Shown: positions 9,752-19,759, counted from the stretch's first letter. The stretch is DNA of 64,000 nucleotides from G965276675 sp965276675 (GCA_965276675.1 OZ255624.1:744001-808000); one strand, 5' to 3'. A program made the numbers and translations. Notes: a model not told the origin generated them from the letters alone.

Positions 9752-12295
9752 ATGTCTGCGACACAACAGCCAGAACGGACCGCCGCCGCGGGAAACATCA
9801 CGACCCCGACCGACCTGCGTTATACCCCATCTGAGGTTGAGGCGCGTTGGCAGGAGCGTTGGGCTGCGCAGCCGGGGCTTTATGCGGCCGAACCTCGCGC
9901 GAGCGGCAAGCCGAAGTATTACGTGCTGGAGATGCTGCCCTACCCCTCCGGCCAGCTGCATATGGGGCACGTGCGCAATTATGCTATCGGCGATGCGCTG
10001 GCGCGCTATATGTGGATGCAGGGGTATAACGTGCTGCACCCGATGGGCTGGGATGCATTCGGGCTGCCAGCAGAGAATGCTGCACTCAAGAACAATACGC
10101 CGCCGCGTGAGTGGACGCTATCAAACATAGCGCAGATGCGCCGGCAGATGCAGCGGCTGGGGCTGAGCTACGACTGGGCGACCGAGGTGACGACCTGCCT
10201 GCCCGACTATTATCGCTGGAACCAGTGGTTCTTTCTGCGGATGTACGAGCGCGGATTGGCGTATCGCAAGCAGAGCAGGGTGAACTGGTGCCCGCAGTGC
10301 AACACGGTGCTGGCGAACGAGCAGGTGGTGAACGGCTGCTGCTGGCGGCACGAGGGCACGCTTGTCGAACAGCGCGATCTGGAGCAATGGTTTCTGCGCA
10401 TCACGGAATACGCAGACGAGCTGCTCGAGGGTTTGGACAAGCTCGATGGCTGGCCGGAGAAGGTGCGCACTATGCAGCGCAACTGGATCGGGCGCAGTGA
10501 AGGTGCGACGGTGAGTTTTGCCGTGGAGAATGTCGCGGAGCCGGTGAAGGTCTTCACGACACGCATCGACACCATCTTTGGCGCTACTAGTCTTCAGCTT
10601 GCGCCGGAGCACCCACTGATTCGCAGCTTCGCGGAAGCCGATCCCAAGCTTGCGGCGCAGGTTGCCGCTCTCATCGAGCAGCAGACGCGGGCGCGCGAAG
10701 CTGGTGATGTGGGCGGCATCGAAAAGCACGGCGTCTTTACCGGGCACTACGCTACAAATCCGTTTACGCACAAGCGCGTGCCGGTGTGGGCTGCCAACTA
10801 CGTGCTGCTGGACTACGGAACGGGCGCGGTGATGTCCGTGCCGGCGCATGATGAGCGGGATTTTGAGTTCGCGATGAAGTACGGCCTGGAGATCCGGCGC
10901 GTTGTCATTCCGGCGGATGCCAGCACGGACGCGGCGCTGCCGCTGATCACGGAAGATGGCGTACTGGTCGACTCCGGCGAGTGGACCGGGATGAGCTGCG
11001 AAGCGGCACAGCGAGCAATGACGGCCTTCGCTGCGGAGCGAGATTTTGGCGAGGCAACCGTGACCTTCCGGCTGAAGGACTGGGGCGTGAGCCGCCAGCG
11101 CTACTGGGGCACGCCGATCCCGATGATCTATTGCCCAAAGGACGGCATCGTGCCGGTGCCGGATGAGCAGCTGCCCGTGCTGCTGCCGCAGAATGTTGCG
11201 ATCACGCAGCAGGGAGGGTCGCCTTTAGGAAATGCGCCGGAGTTTGTGAACACCACGTGCCCGAGATGCGGCGGACCGGCGCGGCGCGAGACGGACACCA
11301 TGGATACCTTCGTCGATTCCTCCTGGTACTTCTATCGCTACACCGACGCGCGGAACGACAAGGCTCCATTCGACACTGAGACGGTGGCGTATTGGTTTCC
11401 CATCGATCAGTACATCGGTGGCGTGGAGCACGCGATCCTGCACCTGATCTATTCGCGCTTCTGGACCAAGGTGATGCGCGACCTCGGGCTGATCAAAAAT
11501 GCCGAGCCCGTGGAGAGGCTCTTTACGCAGGGCATGGTGATCCGGAATGGCGCGAAGATGTCGAAGTCGAAGGGCAATGTGGTCTCACCCGACGAGATGA
11601 TTGCGCGCTACGGAGCAGATGCCACGCGCATGTACGCGCTCTTTGCCGCGCCACCGGACCGCGATCTTGACTGGCAGGAAGATGGTGTTGCGGGCATCAG
11701 CCGTTTCCTGGCACGGGTCTATCGCTTTGCGATGAAGTATGCTGCGGTGACAAGTTCGGCGCAACCAGCCGATCATCGGGATTTGTCCCCGGCGAGCACT
11801 CAACTGCTCCGCAAGCTGCACCAGACCATTCGCAAGATCACGCAAGACTTCGGCGGGCGCTGGCACTTCAACACCTCCATTGCGGCCATCATGGAGCTGG
11901 TGAATGCGATGACTGCTGCGGATGAGGAGATCTCCGCGGGAAATGTGCCGGCTACAGTTATGCATGAGCTGCTGGAGAGCCTGGTCCTGCTCCTTGCCCC
12001 GCTCGCGCCATACCTGGCGGCCGAGCTGTGGGAGCAGCTCGGCAAGGTGGATTCCATCCTGCGGCACCCATGGCCAAAGTTCGATGAGGCCCTGGCGCGC
12101 GAGAGCGAAATTGAGATCCCAGTCCAGATTAATAGCCGGGTGCGTGCGCTGATTCACTTGCCGCTCGAAGCTACCAAGGAGCAGACCGAGTCCGCAGCGA
12201 TCGAGGACGAGAAAGTCCAGGCAGTCATCGCGGGTAAGCAGATCGTGAAGGTCGTCGTCGTGCCGGGCAAGCTGGTCAACCTCGTGGTTCGCTAA
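9752..12295 (+). CDS. leuS: Leucyl-tRNA synthetase
   Basis: Charges tRNA-Leu with leucine. The class I signature HMGH lies in LPYPSGQLHMGHVRNY at about residues 63-76, and KMSKS is at about residues 602-606. Between them are the CP1 editing domain (TTRIDTIFGATSL, and GTGAVMSVPAHDERDFEFA with the editing Asp) and the MDTFVDSSWYFYRY segment. The 847-residue length is typical for bacteria. The ATG at 9752 follows an AT-rich stretch. The stop codon overlaps the start of the next gene (TAATG), indicating translational coupling with an unrelated membrane protein. Confidence 0.97.
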   Translation: MSATQQPERTAAAGNITTPTDLRYTPSEVEARWQERWAAQPGLYAAEPRASGKPKYYVLEMLPYPSGQLHMGHVRNYAIGDALARYMWMQGYNVLHPMGWDAFGLPAENAALKNNTPPREWTLSNIAQMRRQMQRLGLSYDWATEVTTCLPDYYRWNQWFFLRMYERGLAYRKQSRVNWCPQCNTVLANEQVVNGCCWRHEGTLVEQRDLEQWFLRITEYADELLEGLDKLDGWPEKVRTMQRNWIGRSEGATVSFAVENVAEPVKVFTTRIDTIFGATSLQLAPEHPLIRSFAEADPKLAAQVAALIEQQTRAREAGDVGGIEKHGVFTGHYATNPFTHKRVPVWAANYVLLDYGTGAVMSVPAHDERDFEFAMKYGLEIRRVVIPADASTDAALPLITEDGVLVDSGEWTGMSCEAAQRAMTAFAAERDFGEATVTFRLKDWGVSRQRYWGTPIPMIYCPKDGIVPVPDEQLPVLLPQNVAITQQGGSPLGNAPEFVNTTCPRCGGPARRETDTMDTFVDSSWYFYRYTDARNDKAPFDTETVAYWFPIDQYIGGVEHAILHLIYSRFWTKVMRDLGLIKNAEPVERLFTQGMVIRNGAKMSKSKGNVVSPDEMIARYGADATRMYALFAAPPDRDLDWQEDGVAGISRFLARVYRFAMKYAAVTSSAQPADHRDLSPASTQLLRKLHQTIRKITQDFGGRWHFNTSIAAIMELVNAMTAADEEISAGNVPATVMHELLESLVLLLAPLAPYLAAELWEQLGKVDSILRHPWPKFDEALARESEIEIPVQINSRVRALIHLPLEATKEQTESAAIEDEKVQAVIAGKQIVKVVVVPGKLVNLVVR

Positions 12296-13230
12296 TGCAC
12301 ACGTCCCCGGAGAGCACCAGGTTGCGAAGCACCGGGCCGCAGCCAGTCCGGGGAACGCAGTCGTTCGTGCATCTGCTGGGCGCACTTTGGAGGCGGCCAG
12401 CGCTACTGGCGCGGGAGCTTGCGTGGCGCTGGCTTTATGGGATTCCAGCGCTGCTACTGCTCTTCTATGCGGGCCGGCATCTGCTGGCACTGCTCCTTGC
12501 GGCGAATACGGGCATCGCGAACTTCTCTCTGCAGGATCCAATGGTCGCGGCACAGGTAGTTGCGTCGTCTGCCGTTGCCATCACGCCGGACCTGCTGCGC
12601 GTGGCCGTCTGGATGGGGCCGCTGCTGGCCGCCGGTTGGGCGATCGCTTCCGGCTTGGGACGCAGTTTTGTGATCCGCGCGCTAGAGCCGCGGACGCGTT
12701 TTGTGCCGGGCCGGGTGATCGCGCTGCAACTGCTGCGGGTGGTCTTGATCGCTGGGACCTTCCTCGGCTGGTTTGCCGCGGTGCGGTGGGCGGCACACAC
12801 TACGCTTAACCGGGAGCAGCCAAACCTGGTCGCGTATTCTGCCTATGTCATCTGCTTTTCCCTGGGCATCTTCACGGCGTGGCTGCTGCTGAGCTGGGTA
12901 CTCTCCATTGCGCCACTGCTGGCTACGCTTGAGGGCAGAGGTGTGCTCAGCAGTCTGCTCGCGAGTCTGCGGCTGGGCCCGCTCACCGGCAAGCTGGTTG
13001 AGATCAACCTGGTGCTTGGCATTGTGAAGCTCGCGCTGCTGGTCTTGGCAATGGTGTTTTCGGCGACGCCGCTACCCTTCGAGTCAATCATGAGCGGTAC
13101 GCCACTCTATCTCTGGTGGGGCGGGGTGACGCTGCTGTATTTGATCGCTTCGGATTTCTTCCAGGTAGCGCGCGTGGCTGCATTCATTCAATTCTGGCGC
13201 GTATTTCGAGGGCCGGAACACCGCACTTAA
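12295..13230 (+). CDS. Integral membrane protein of unknown function
   Basis: The 311-residue protein begins at an ATG overlapping the leuS stop by one base. It has about six hydrophobic segments, including IPALLLLFYAGRHLLALLLA, MGPLLAAGWAIASGLG, VVLIAGTFLGWFAAV, VICFSLGIFTAWLLLSW and LALLVLAMVFSATPL. Charged residues are few and no catalytic motif is evident. It could be a small membrane-organising or stress protein, but no family was recognised. Coupling to leuS suggests shared expression only. Confidence 0.75.
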   Translation: MHTSPESTRLRSTGPQPVRGTQSFVHLLGALWRRPALLARELAWRWLYGIPALLLLFYAGRHLLALLLAANTGIANFSLQDPMVAAQVVASSAVAITPDLLRVAVWMGPLLAAGWAIASGLGRSFVIRALEPRTRFVPGRVIALQLLRVVLIAGTFLGWFAAVRWAAHTTLNREQPNLVAYSAYVICFSLGIFTAWLLLSWVLSIAPLLATLEGRGVLSSLLASLRLGPLTGKLVEINLVLGIVKLALLVLAMVFSATPLPFESIMSGTPLYLWWGGVTLLYLIASDFFQVARVAAFIQFWRVFRGPEHRT

Positions 13231-13235
13231 ACCAA

Positions 13236-13266
13236 CAACAGATCCCTCGATTGTGCTCGGGATGAC
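13236..13266 (+). repeat. Degenerate intergenic repeat copy (CA(G)CAGATCC...GGATGAC type)
   Basis: This resembles the family seen at 28387-28447 and 49677-49717: it opens with CAACAGATCCCTC and ends with CTCGGGATGACAC. It sits in the 85-base gap between the membrane protein and guaA. The copy is short and divergent. Confidence 0.45.
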
Positions 13267-13315
13267 ACAGGGCTGCGCTCGAATACCAATGAGCGCGCTT
13301 CTGTAAACTTGAGGT

Positions 13316-14866
13316 GTGGACACATCTTCAATTGTCATCCTCGATTTCGGGTCGCAATACACGCAGCTTATTGCGCGCCGCATTCGCGAACAGAACGTCT
13401 TCTCGGTCGTGCTGCCGTGCACCGCATCGCTGGAAGAAATCCAGACCCACAAGCCTATTGGCTTGATTCTTTCCGGCGGACCTTCCTCCGTGTACGACGC
13501 CGATGCTCCGGTAGCCGATGCGCGCGTGCTCTCAGCGGGCGTGCCGATTCTGGGCATCTGCTATGGGTTACAGTTCATCGCGCACCATCTTGGTGGAATT
13601 GTACGTTCGGCCTCCAAGCGCGAGTACGGCCATGCGGAGGTGACGGTTGTCGACCCGGAGAACCCGCTTTTCGCGGAGATGTCGCCCGTGCTCTCGGTGT
13701 GGATGTCACACGGAGACGACGCGCTGGAGCTGCCGGAGGGCTTTGCGTTAACTGCCCGCACCGTGAACGCGATTGCTGGTATCGTCTCGCGCGAGCGGCG
13801 CATCTGGGCGGTGCAGTTCCATCCTGAGGTGCAGCATACGCGCGAAGGAACGCAGCTGCTGCGCAACTTTCTCTTCCGCATCTGCGACGCGAAGCCCGAC
13901 TGGACCCCGGCGCACTTTGTGCAGGCTACCGTAGCGGCCATCCGCGAAAAGGTCGGATCAGCGCATGTGATCTGCGCGCTGTCTGGCGGCGTTGATTCGT
14001 CGGTTGCGGCCACGCTGGTGCATCGCGCTATTGGTGATCAGCTCACGTGCATCTTTGTCGACAACGGCGTGCTGCGGCGGAACGAATTCTTCAAAGTGCA
14101 GGTGACGATGCGCGAGCGCCTGGGGCTGAACCTGGTGGCCGTAGATGCGAGCCTGCGCTTTCTGTCGAAACTCGCGGGCGTAACCGATCCGGAGACCAAG
14201 CGCAAAGTTATCGGCAATGAGTTCATCGCAGTCTTCGATGACGAGGCGAGCCGCATTGCGGAGCAGACCGGCGGCGTCGATTTCCTGGTGCAAGGGACGT
14301 TGTATCCCGATGTAATCGAGTCCTCCTCAGTGAAGGGTCCATCGCAGACCATTAAAAGCCACCACAACGTTGGTGGCCTGCCGGAGACGATGAAGCTGAA
14401 GCTGATCGAACCTTTGCGCGATTTGTTCAAGGATGAGGTGCGCCGCATCGGTCGCGACTTAGGAATGCCGGAAGACGTTCTAGAACGCCAGCCATTCCCC
14501 GGCCCGGGACTGGCGGTGCGCATCCTGGGCGAGGTCACGCCAGAGCGCGTTTCGCTGCTGCAGGAAGCCGACGATATTGTCGTAACGGAGATCAAGAACG
14601 CGGGGCTGTACCGGCAGGTCTGGCAGTCGTTCGCGGTGCTGCTTCCGGTCAAGAGTGTCGGCGTGATGGGAGATCAACGGACATACGCGTATACCTGCGC
14701 TATTCGCGCGGTGCATTCGGAAGATGGTATGACCGCCGATTGGGTGCCGCTGCCGTATGAGGTGCTCAAGCGGATCTCGAACCGCATTGTGAATGAGATC
14801 CGCGGCATCAATCGCGTGGTCTACGACATTACGTCGAAGCCGCCCGGCACTATCGAATGGGAGTAA
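13316..14866 (+). CDS. guaA: GMP synthase (glutamine-hydrolysing)
   Basis: Converts XMP to GMP using glutamine and ATP. The N-terminal class I amidotransferase has the nucleophile Cys82 in ILGICYGLQ and the His/Glu pair in VQFHPEV. The central ATP-pyrophosphatase domain carries the PP-loop ALSGGVDSSVAA, and the C-terminal dimerisation domain ends in DITSKPPGTIEWE, the usual GuaA terminus. At 516 residues it is full length. The start is a GTG at 13316, where the family's N-terminal SIVILDFGSQYTQLI lines up. It is followed by a HicB-like gene. Confidence 0.97.
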   Translation: MDTSSIVILDFGSQYTQLIARRIREQNVFSVVLPCTASLEEIQTHKPIGLILSGGPSSVYDADAPVADARVLSAGVPILGICYGLQFIAHHLGGIVRSASKREYGHAEVTVVDPENPLFAEMSPVLSVWMSHGDDALELPEGFALTARTVNAIAGIVSRERRIWAVQFHPEVQHTREGTQLLRNFLFRICDAKPDWTPAHFVQATVAAIREKVGSAHVICALSGGVDSSVAATLVHRAIGDQLTCIFVDNGVLRRNEFFKVQVTMRERLGLNLVAVDASLRFLSKLAGVTDPETKRKVIGNEFIAVFDDEASRIAEQTGGVDFLVQGTLYPDVIESSSVKGPSQTIKSHHNVGGLPETMKLKLIEPLRDLFKDEVRRIGRDLGMPEDVLERQPFPGPGLAVRILGEVTPERVSLLQEADDIVVTEIKNAGLYRQVWQSFAVLLPVKSVGVMGDQRTYAYTCAIRAVHSEDGMTADWVPLPYEVLKRISNRIVNEIRGINRVVYDITSKPPGTIEWE

Positions 14867-14994
14867 GCTGAGCTGCGATTCCAGTCGCAACGAACGCTGA
14901 CTCAAAGGTGCTATTACCCATCCTGATGGCTGGCGTGCATTCTGCTCTTTGCTGCTTTGGATCTTGTGCAGGGAGTGGCGGGAGAGGCATTCGA

Positions 14995-15207
14995 GTGAGC
15001 ATTAACGGTAAATACCGGGTTGAGCTGGAACGGCTGGACCACGGGTACGAGGCGCGCATTCCAACGATCCATGGCTGCTTCAGTATGGGGCTGACCGAGA
15101 GCGAGACGCTGATGCGGTTGCGTAAGGCACTAGGCTTGCATATGGAGGCTGCAGGTGAGCTCCCCACGGCTGTGGAGACGATTCGGCTCGAGGTCTTCCG
15201 GACTTAA
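14995..15207 (+). CDS. Orphan HicB-like small protein
   Basis: The 70-residue product VSINGKYRVELERLDHGYEAR... has the HicB/UPF0150 fold pattern: an N-terminal beta hairpin, IPTIHGCFSMGLTESE (matching the P-x-hydrophobic-x-GC-xx-G-xT-xxE pattern) and a helix with KALGLHMEAAGE. In HicAB systems such a domain neutralises the HicA mRNase, but no HicA-like gene is adjacent, so this is an orphan. The GTG at 14995 is preferred over the longer frame from 14908 because GGGAGAGG precedes it closely and homology-like sequence begins there. Confidence 0.7.
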   Translation: MSINGKYRVELERLDHGYEARIPTIHGCFSMGLTESETLMRLRKALGLHMEAAGELPTAVETIRLEVFRT

Positions 15208-15212
15208 CGCGT

Positions 15213-16136
15213 TTACTTAGTCTGGCCGGGAACGGTGAACTCTACCCCGGCGGTGCGATTCTGCTCAATGGTCGCGGGCAGGTTTAGAGCGGTGAGCGGG
15301 ATCTGCCTCTGCCGGGTGCTGTCCATCACAAAAAGTGTGGTGCGGGTGATGGCATAGTTGCGCACCTTCTCGGGAGCGCGTCCATCGTTAAAGACCAGGG
15401 TCACCTCCGGATGATCAAGCCCATCGGTCACGGGGCCGGTGCTCGGCTTCGGAGTTGATGCGTGGCTCTCGTAGGGACCGCCCGGCGCAGGACCGCTAGG
15501 GTAGGGATAGGGCTGGGATGCGTCGCCGGTATTTGTCTGAGCCCCATTTGTCTGGGCTGCCGCGTCGCCCGAACCAGTGTAGGAAGGTCGACGCTGCTGC
15601 TGGTCTGTGCCTGTCTGGCTGTCAGTCGTGCTGGAACTCACGGCCCCAAGATCTGGAGAGCCGTCGATGTATCCAGGGTCGGCGTAACCCGGGTAGGCAT
15701 AGCCGGGATAGTAGGCGCCATTGGCATCCCCGTACGGCTGATAGGCAAATCTGTGTGCATCGCCGCGACCCGGATAAGGCTGCACGTTGTTGTAGCTGGG
15801 CACCTCGAAGGTGGGGTGGGGATTCCTAGGCAGCTCGATCGATGGGCGTGGCGGGACGTCTAAGCTCTGCGAGCCGCCATAGGCCTGCGAACGGCCATAG
15901 GTCCGTGTAGTCCCCGGTGAGGCAGGACCGTAGCTACTGCGCGGACCAACCGGCCGGGAAGTTGGAGCAGCAGATCGGGTGGCTGGAGCCGAAGACGCGC
16001 GTCCAAGCCCCGTTCCAACCGCTGGAGCGCTAGCACGAGGAGCAGTCGTTTGGGACTGAGCTGTGTGGCTGCTGGCCAGCGAAGCAAGGCTAAGCAGAAG
16101 AGCCGGACCAATGATTTGTCTAGAGAAAGTACGCAT
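15213..16136 (-). CDS. Secreted Pro/Tyr/Gly-rich protein of unknown function
   Basis: The protein has a signal peptide (IIGPALLLSLASLASSHTAQ) followed by a long low-complexity region rich in Ser, Pro, Tyr and Gly, with a short repeat of the form YYPGYAYPGYADPGY. The only ordered part is the last 80 or so residues, with HPEVTLVFNDGRAPEKVRNYAITRTT and QIPLTALNLPATIEQNR. That C-terminal segment resembles domains seen at the ends of other acidobacterial exported proteins, but no named family was recognised. It converges with the HicB-like gene (six bases apart) and diverges from the cytochrome b gene. Confidence 0.75.
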   Translation of the reverse strand: MRTFSRQIIGPALLLSLASLASSHTAQSQTTAPRASAPAVGTGLGRASSAPATRSAAPTSRPVGPRSSYGPASPGTTRTYGRSQAYGGSQSLDVPPRPSIELPRNPHPTFEVPSYNNVQPYPGRGDAHRFAYQPYGDANGAYYPGYAYPGYADPGYIDGSPDLGAVSSSTTDSQTGTDQQQRRPSYTGSGDAAAQTNGAQTNTGDASQPYPYPSGPAPGGPYESHASTPKPSTGPVTDGLDHPEVTLVFNDGRAPEKVRNYAITRTTLFVMDSTRQRQIPLTALNLPATIEQNRTAGVEFTVPGQTK

Positions 16137-16236
16137 AGCTCACCCGTTCGTAACCATTAGATGCGCGAGGATACGTGAAAGCTCCTTGACACACGCCGAA
16201 TCGTACCGCAGTTTAGGGAGACATACAGGACGCTAA

Positions 16237-17019
16237 GTGGAACAAAATAATCATACAACCGCATCCCGGGCCGGGAATGTCTCGTCTAGACGCGCCTGCG
16301 ATTCGCCCCCTACAGCGGTCCATCTGGAGAAGCGGCACTCGCTGGCGATCCGATGGATGCACTGGCTCAACTTTCCGCTGCTGGCGCTCATGATCGAGAG
16401 CGGCATTCTTATTTACTGGGCGGCTTCGGATGCAAATGGGGCGCATTCCCATCAGGTGTACCGCATCGGTCTTGGTCACTGGACGCTCTTCCGCTTCTTT
16501 CCGCTCGCGATGTACCGGCGCCTGCACCTAGGCTTTCGGTTGGCCAGTGGCACAGCCTACCACTTCTTCTTCATGTGGCTTTTCGGGATTAACGGGGTGA
16601 TTTATCTGCTGTACACGGCGATCTCGGGCGAATGGCGGGAGCTGGTTCCCGGTCGCGATGCCCTGCAGAGCGCATGGGGGACAATCCTATACGATTTGCG
16701 CCTGCGCCCGGTCGCACCGCCGCAGGGCAAATACAACGGCGCCCAGCAGATTGCCTACACAGCCGTTATTTTGATGGGTATGGGGTCGATCGTCACTGGT
16801 CTGTCGATCTATAAGCCTACGCAGCTTCACCTACTGACCACGCTGCTTGGAGGATACGAAACCGCGCGTGCTCTGCATTTTTCCCTCATGATTGGCTACG
16901 TTGTCTTCTTCTCGATCCACGTCCTGCAGGTCGCTCGCGCGGGATGGAACAAGTGCAGAGCGATGATCATGGGATACGAACTCGTGCCCTTCGGGGGCGA
17001 AGGGGAGGTGCAGCCGTGA
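16237..17019 (+). CDS. Cytochrome b561-type membrane subunit
   Basis: A di-haem-type membrane cytochrome that probably passes electrons between the quinone pool and the adjacent molybdoenzyme. Four or more membrane segments are visible, with candidate haem His in RWMHWLNFPLLALM, LHLGFRLASGTAYHFFFMW, ALHFSLMIGYVVFFSIHVLQV. The 260-residue length suits the cytochrome b/b6 or Ni-hydrogenase-type b family. Its TGA overlaps the GTG start of the following gene by four bases, so the two are translationally coupled and likely act as one redox unit. Confidence 0.83.
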   Translation: MEQNNHTTASRAGNVSSRRACDSPPTAVHLEKRHSLAIRWMHWLNFPLLALMIESGILIYWAASDANGAHSHQVYRIGLGHWTLFRFFPLAMYRRLHLGFRLASGTAYHFFFMWLFGINGVIYLLYTAISGEWRELVPGRDALQSAWGTILYDLRLRPVAPPQGKYNGAQQIAYTAVILMGMGSIVTGLSIYKPTQLHLLTTLLGGYETARALHFSLMIGYVVFFSIHVLQVARAGWNKCRAMIMGYELVPFGGEGEVQP

Positions 17020-18083
17020 GCCATCTTATGGAACTCCCGGCCAGGGAAGCAGAGCGTGAGAAGAGAGCCAGTCATTCCCGAGTGACGAAGGAAGTTCAGG
17101 AGGAGGTAAAGCGACGGACGCGGCGCAGCTTTCTGACTGGAGGCGTAGCGGCCGCAGCCTGTTACGGGTTATGGCGAGTGCTGACGCGAGGCGCCTACAC
17201 TGTTAACAATTTAAGGTTTCCGCTCCGCGCCGCCGAAGACATGAACGCTTCGTTGTCACGTCACGTTCTGGGCGACGCTCACCTTGTGCCGACGTTTCCG
17301 GCGGCACAGGCGGTACGCACGGTACGCCTAAATGGCAATATCGGAATCGATAGCGGGCTCAAGTTGGACTCCTGGCGCCTAGGGCTCACCGGCCTGGCGC
17401 AGCCGCATGCATATAAGCAGTCTGTGCCGGATGTGAATGCCTGGAAGTACGAGTCCTCTTTCGACGAAAACAATGCAGGTGACAACTCCACGGACGGCGC
17501 TGGCGGCATTCCACAAAGCAGCGGAGCAAAGGGAGGCGGGGAGATCAGCCCCAAAAGCGCGAACAGCACCGATGACGGCGCACTGAGCGTTGCCCCAATC
17601 ACGATTGTGGTCAATGAGCATGCAACGGCAGATCGCGCGACCACCCCTCAGCCTGGCGTGTTGCTCACCATGGAGGAGATCCGTTCCCTTCCGCATGTGG
17701 ACCTCACCGACGAGTTCAAGTGTATTGAGGGATGGAGTCAGATTGTCCATTGGGGCGGCGTGCGGTTTGCGGACTTGATCGCGCGCTACCAGCCGGTAGC
17801 TGGCCCAAGCGGCGGCAGAGCGCGCTACGTCAGTGTTGACACACCGAACGGCGACTACTTCGTCGGGCTCGACATCGAAGACGCACTTTACCCTCAGACC
17901 CTGCTCTGCTACGAGATCAACGGCGAACCGCTGACGATGGAGCATGGGGCGCCCCTGCGTCTGGTGATGCCGATGAAGTATGGAATCAAGCATCTGAAAC
18001 AAATAGGCAAAATTACCTTCACGAACACCAAGCCCCGCGATTACTGGGAAGAGCAGGGATACGACTGGTACCAGGGGCTGTAG
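17016..18083 (+). CDS. Tat-exported sulfite-oxidase-fold molybdopterin oxidoreductase
   Basis: The N-terminal TRRSFLTGGVAAAACYG matches a twin-arginine signal, predicting export of the folded cofactor protein. The molybdopterin fold is shown by EFKCIEGWSQIVHWGG, where the Cys is the expected molybdenum ligand, by YVSVDTPNGDYFVGLDIEDAL, and by GAPLRLVMPMKYGIKHLKQI. A low-complexity Gly/Ser/Asn-rich insert of about 40 residues (centred near 17465-17580) interrupts the N-terminal part. The GTG at 17016 is chosen because GGGGAGG precedes it and it overlaps the cytochrome stop. Substrate unknown; methionine-sulfoxide or sulfite chemistry are possibilities from the family only. Confidence 0.83.
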   Translation: MSHLMELPAREAEREKRASHSRVTKEVQEEVKRRTRRSFLTGGVAAAACYGLWRVLTRGAYTVNNLRFPLRAAEDMNASLSRHVLGDAHLVPTFPAAQAVRTVRLNGNIGIDSGLKLDSWRLGLTGLAQPHAYKQSVPDVNAWKYESSFDENNAGDNSTDGAGGIPQSSGAKGGGEISPKSANSTDDGALSVAPITIVVNEHATADRATTPQPGVLLTMEEIRSLPHVDLTDEFKCIEGWSQIVHWGGVRFADLIARYQPVAGPSGGRARYVSVDTPNGDYFVGLDIEDALYPQTLLCYEINGEPLTMEHGAPLRLVMPMKYGIKHLKQIGKITFTNTKPRDYWEEQGYDWYQGL

Positions 18084-18239
18084 GGCGGCCAGCAAACAAG
18101 GTCCGCTCTCAGACGCTGCATTCGGCATTGACCTTCGCCGCATCCCATAAGCATCGGGGTGTCTGGAGTTGCAACGGATGAGCGTTGGACGTGTAGATCA
18201 GCAGCTAGAACACCCACATCAACAGCATGTAGGCGAACG

Positions 18240-19667
18240 ATGAAGGGCGGCAAGGCAGCCGTAATTGGCTCCGGCCCGAACGGCTTGGCGGCTGCGATCA
18301 TGTTGGCCCAGGCTGGCGCCGATGTCGAGGTCTTTGAGGCTGAGACAATTCCAGGGGGCGGGGCACGCACGCTGGAGCTGACCCTGCCGGGATTTCAGCA
18401 CGACTTCGGTTCCGCTGTGCATCCGATGGCGCTGGGATCACCATTCTTCAAGACACTACCGCTGGAGAAGCACGGCCTGGAGTGGATTCACTCGCCTGCG
18501 GCACTGGCCCATCCCTTCGACGATGGCACGGCGCTCATCCTGGTCAGGAACATGGACGAACAGCGATCCATTCTTGGCCGGGATGGCGCAGCATGGGAAA
18601 GGCTTATTGGGCCATTTGCGGAACGCTGGTCACAACTGGCTGAGGATGCGCTTAAGCCACTGTCATTGTTACCTAGAAATCCGCTGCTCATGGCGCAGTT
18701 CGGAGCCAAGGCTTTTATGCCGGCCGCGGCACTCGCGCGTGCGTACCTCCGGGAAGAGCGGACGCGCGCTCTCTTCGGAGGATTGGCAGCACATTCGTTT
18801 CTCTCGCTGGATCAGCCCTTGAGTGCTGCCTTTGGGCTGATCCTTGGAGCAACGGCCCATGCGCTGGGCTGGCCCATTCCGCGGGGCGGCTCGCAGTCGA
18901 TTACGAATGCGCTCCTGGACACCTTGCAAGGTTTGGGAGGAAGCCTGCGAACGGATGCGCGCATTCACTCGCTGATTGAACTGGGAGACCGCGACCTGAC
19001 GCTCTGTGATCTCTCGCCACGCCAGCTGCTGGAGGTAGCAGGCGACCGGCTCTCCTCTGTCTACCAGAAGAAGTTCGCGGTGTATCGCTACGGCCCTGGT
19101 GCGTTCAAAGTGGACTACGCGCTTTCAGCTCCTATCCCCTGGAGAGCGCGTGAGTGCGCAACTGCGGCCACCGTTCACCTGGGCGGAAAACTGGACGAGA
19201 TCGTCGCGTCCGAAGCGGCGGCCGTGAATGGCAAGCTCGCAGAACGCCCCTTTGTTTTGCTGGTACAGCCTACGCTGTTTGACACCACGCGAGCGCCTGA
19301 AGGCAAACACGTTGCCTGGGCCTACTGCCATGTGCCCAATGACTCGACCTTCGACATGTTGCCCCGGCTGGAGGCACAGATTGAGCGCTTCGCGCCGGGC
19401 TTCCGCGATTGCGTTCTCGCGCGTTCTGTACTCTCTCCGCGCGGTCTGCAATCGATGGACGGGAATCTGGTCGGCGGCGACATCAACGGCGGCGCTGCGA
19501 CCCTGCTCCAATTCGCCTTTCGGCCCACCTGGCGCTACTATGCGACCTCTGACCCGAGCCTCTACATCTGCTCGGCTTCGACGCCTCCGGGAGGCGGCGT
19601 CCACGGCATGTGTGGTCACAATGCAGCGGTCATGGCTCTGCGGCGCTTGCGCAGGGCCGGCATTTAG
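18240..19667 (+). CDS. FAD-dependent oxidoreductase, phytoene-dehydrogenase-like
   Basis: The N-terminal Rossmann motif AAVIGSGPNGLAAAIMLAQAGADVEVFEAE, with GGGARTLELTLPGFQHDFGSAVHP, is diagnostic of the amine-oxidase/phytoene-desaturase-like FAD enzymes. Middle and C-terminal blocks (CDLSPRQLLEVAGDRL, YRYGPGAFKVDYAL, GNLVGGDINGG, GGGVHGMCGHNAA) fit the large group of uncharacterised members of this family. The product is about 475 residues. The ATG at 18240 is chosen because it directly precedes the FAD motif and AGGCGA lies upstream. The substrate cannot be deduced; no carotenoid genes are nearby. Confidence 0.83.
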   Translation: MKGGKAAVIGSGPNGLAAAIMLAQAGADVEVFEAETIPGGGARTLELTLPGFQHDFGSAVHPMALGSPFFKTLPLEKHGLEWIHSPAALAHPFDDGTALILVRNMDEQRSILGRDGAAWERLIGPFAERWSQLAEDALKPLSLLPRNPLLMAQFGAKAFMPAAALARAYLREERTRALFGGLAAHSFLSLDQPLSAAFGLILGATAHALGWPIPRGGSQSITNALLDTLQGLGGSLRTDARIHSLIELGDRDLTLCDLSPRQLLEVAGDRLSSVYQKKFAVYRYGPGAFKVDYALSAPIPWRARECATAATVHLGGKLDEIVASEAAAVNGKLAERPFVLLVQPTLFDTTRAPEGKHVAWAYCHVPNDSTFDMLPRLEAQIERFAPGFRDCVLARSVLSPRGLQSMDGNLVGGDINGGAATLLQFAFRPTWRYYATSDPSLYICSASTPPGGGVHGMCGHNAAVMALRRLRRAGI

Positions 19668-19759
19668 CTTGTTCTCCGCTGCGTGCATCTGCCTGGCGCT
19701 TACTGCGCTCTAGTCAGGTACAGCTTTGCTTAGACAAACAGGAGAGATATCGACTGGCC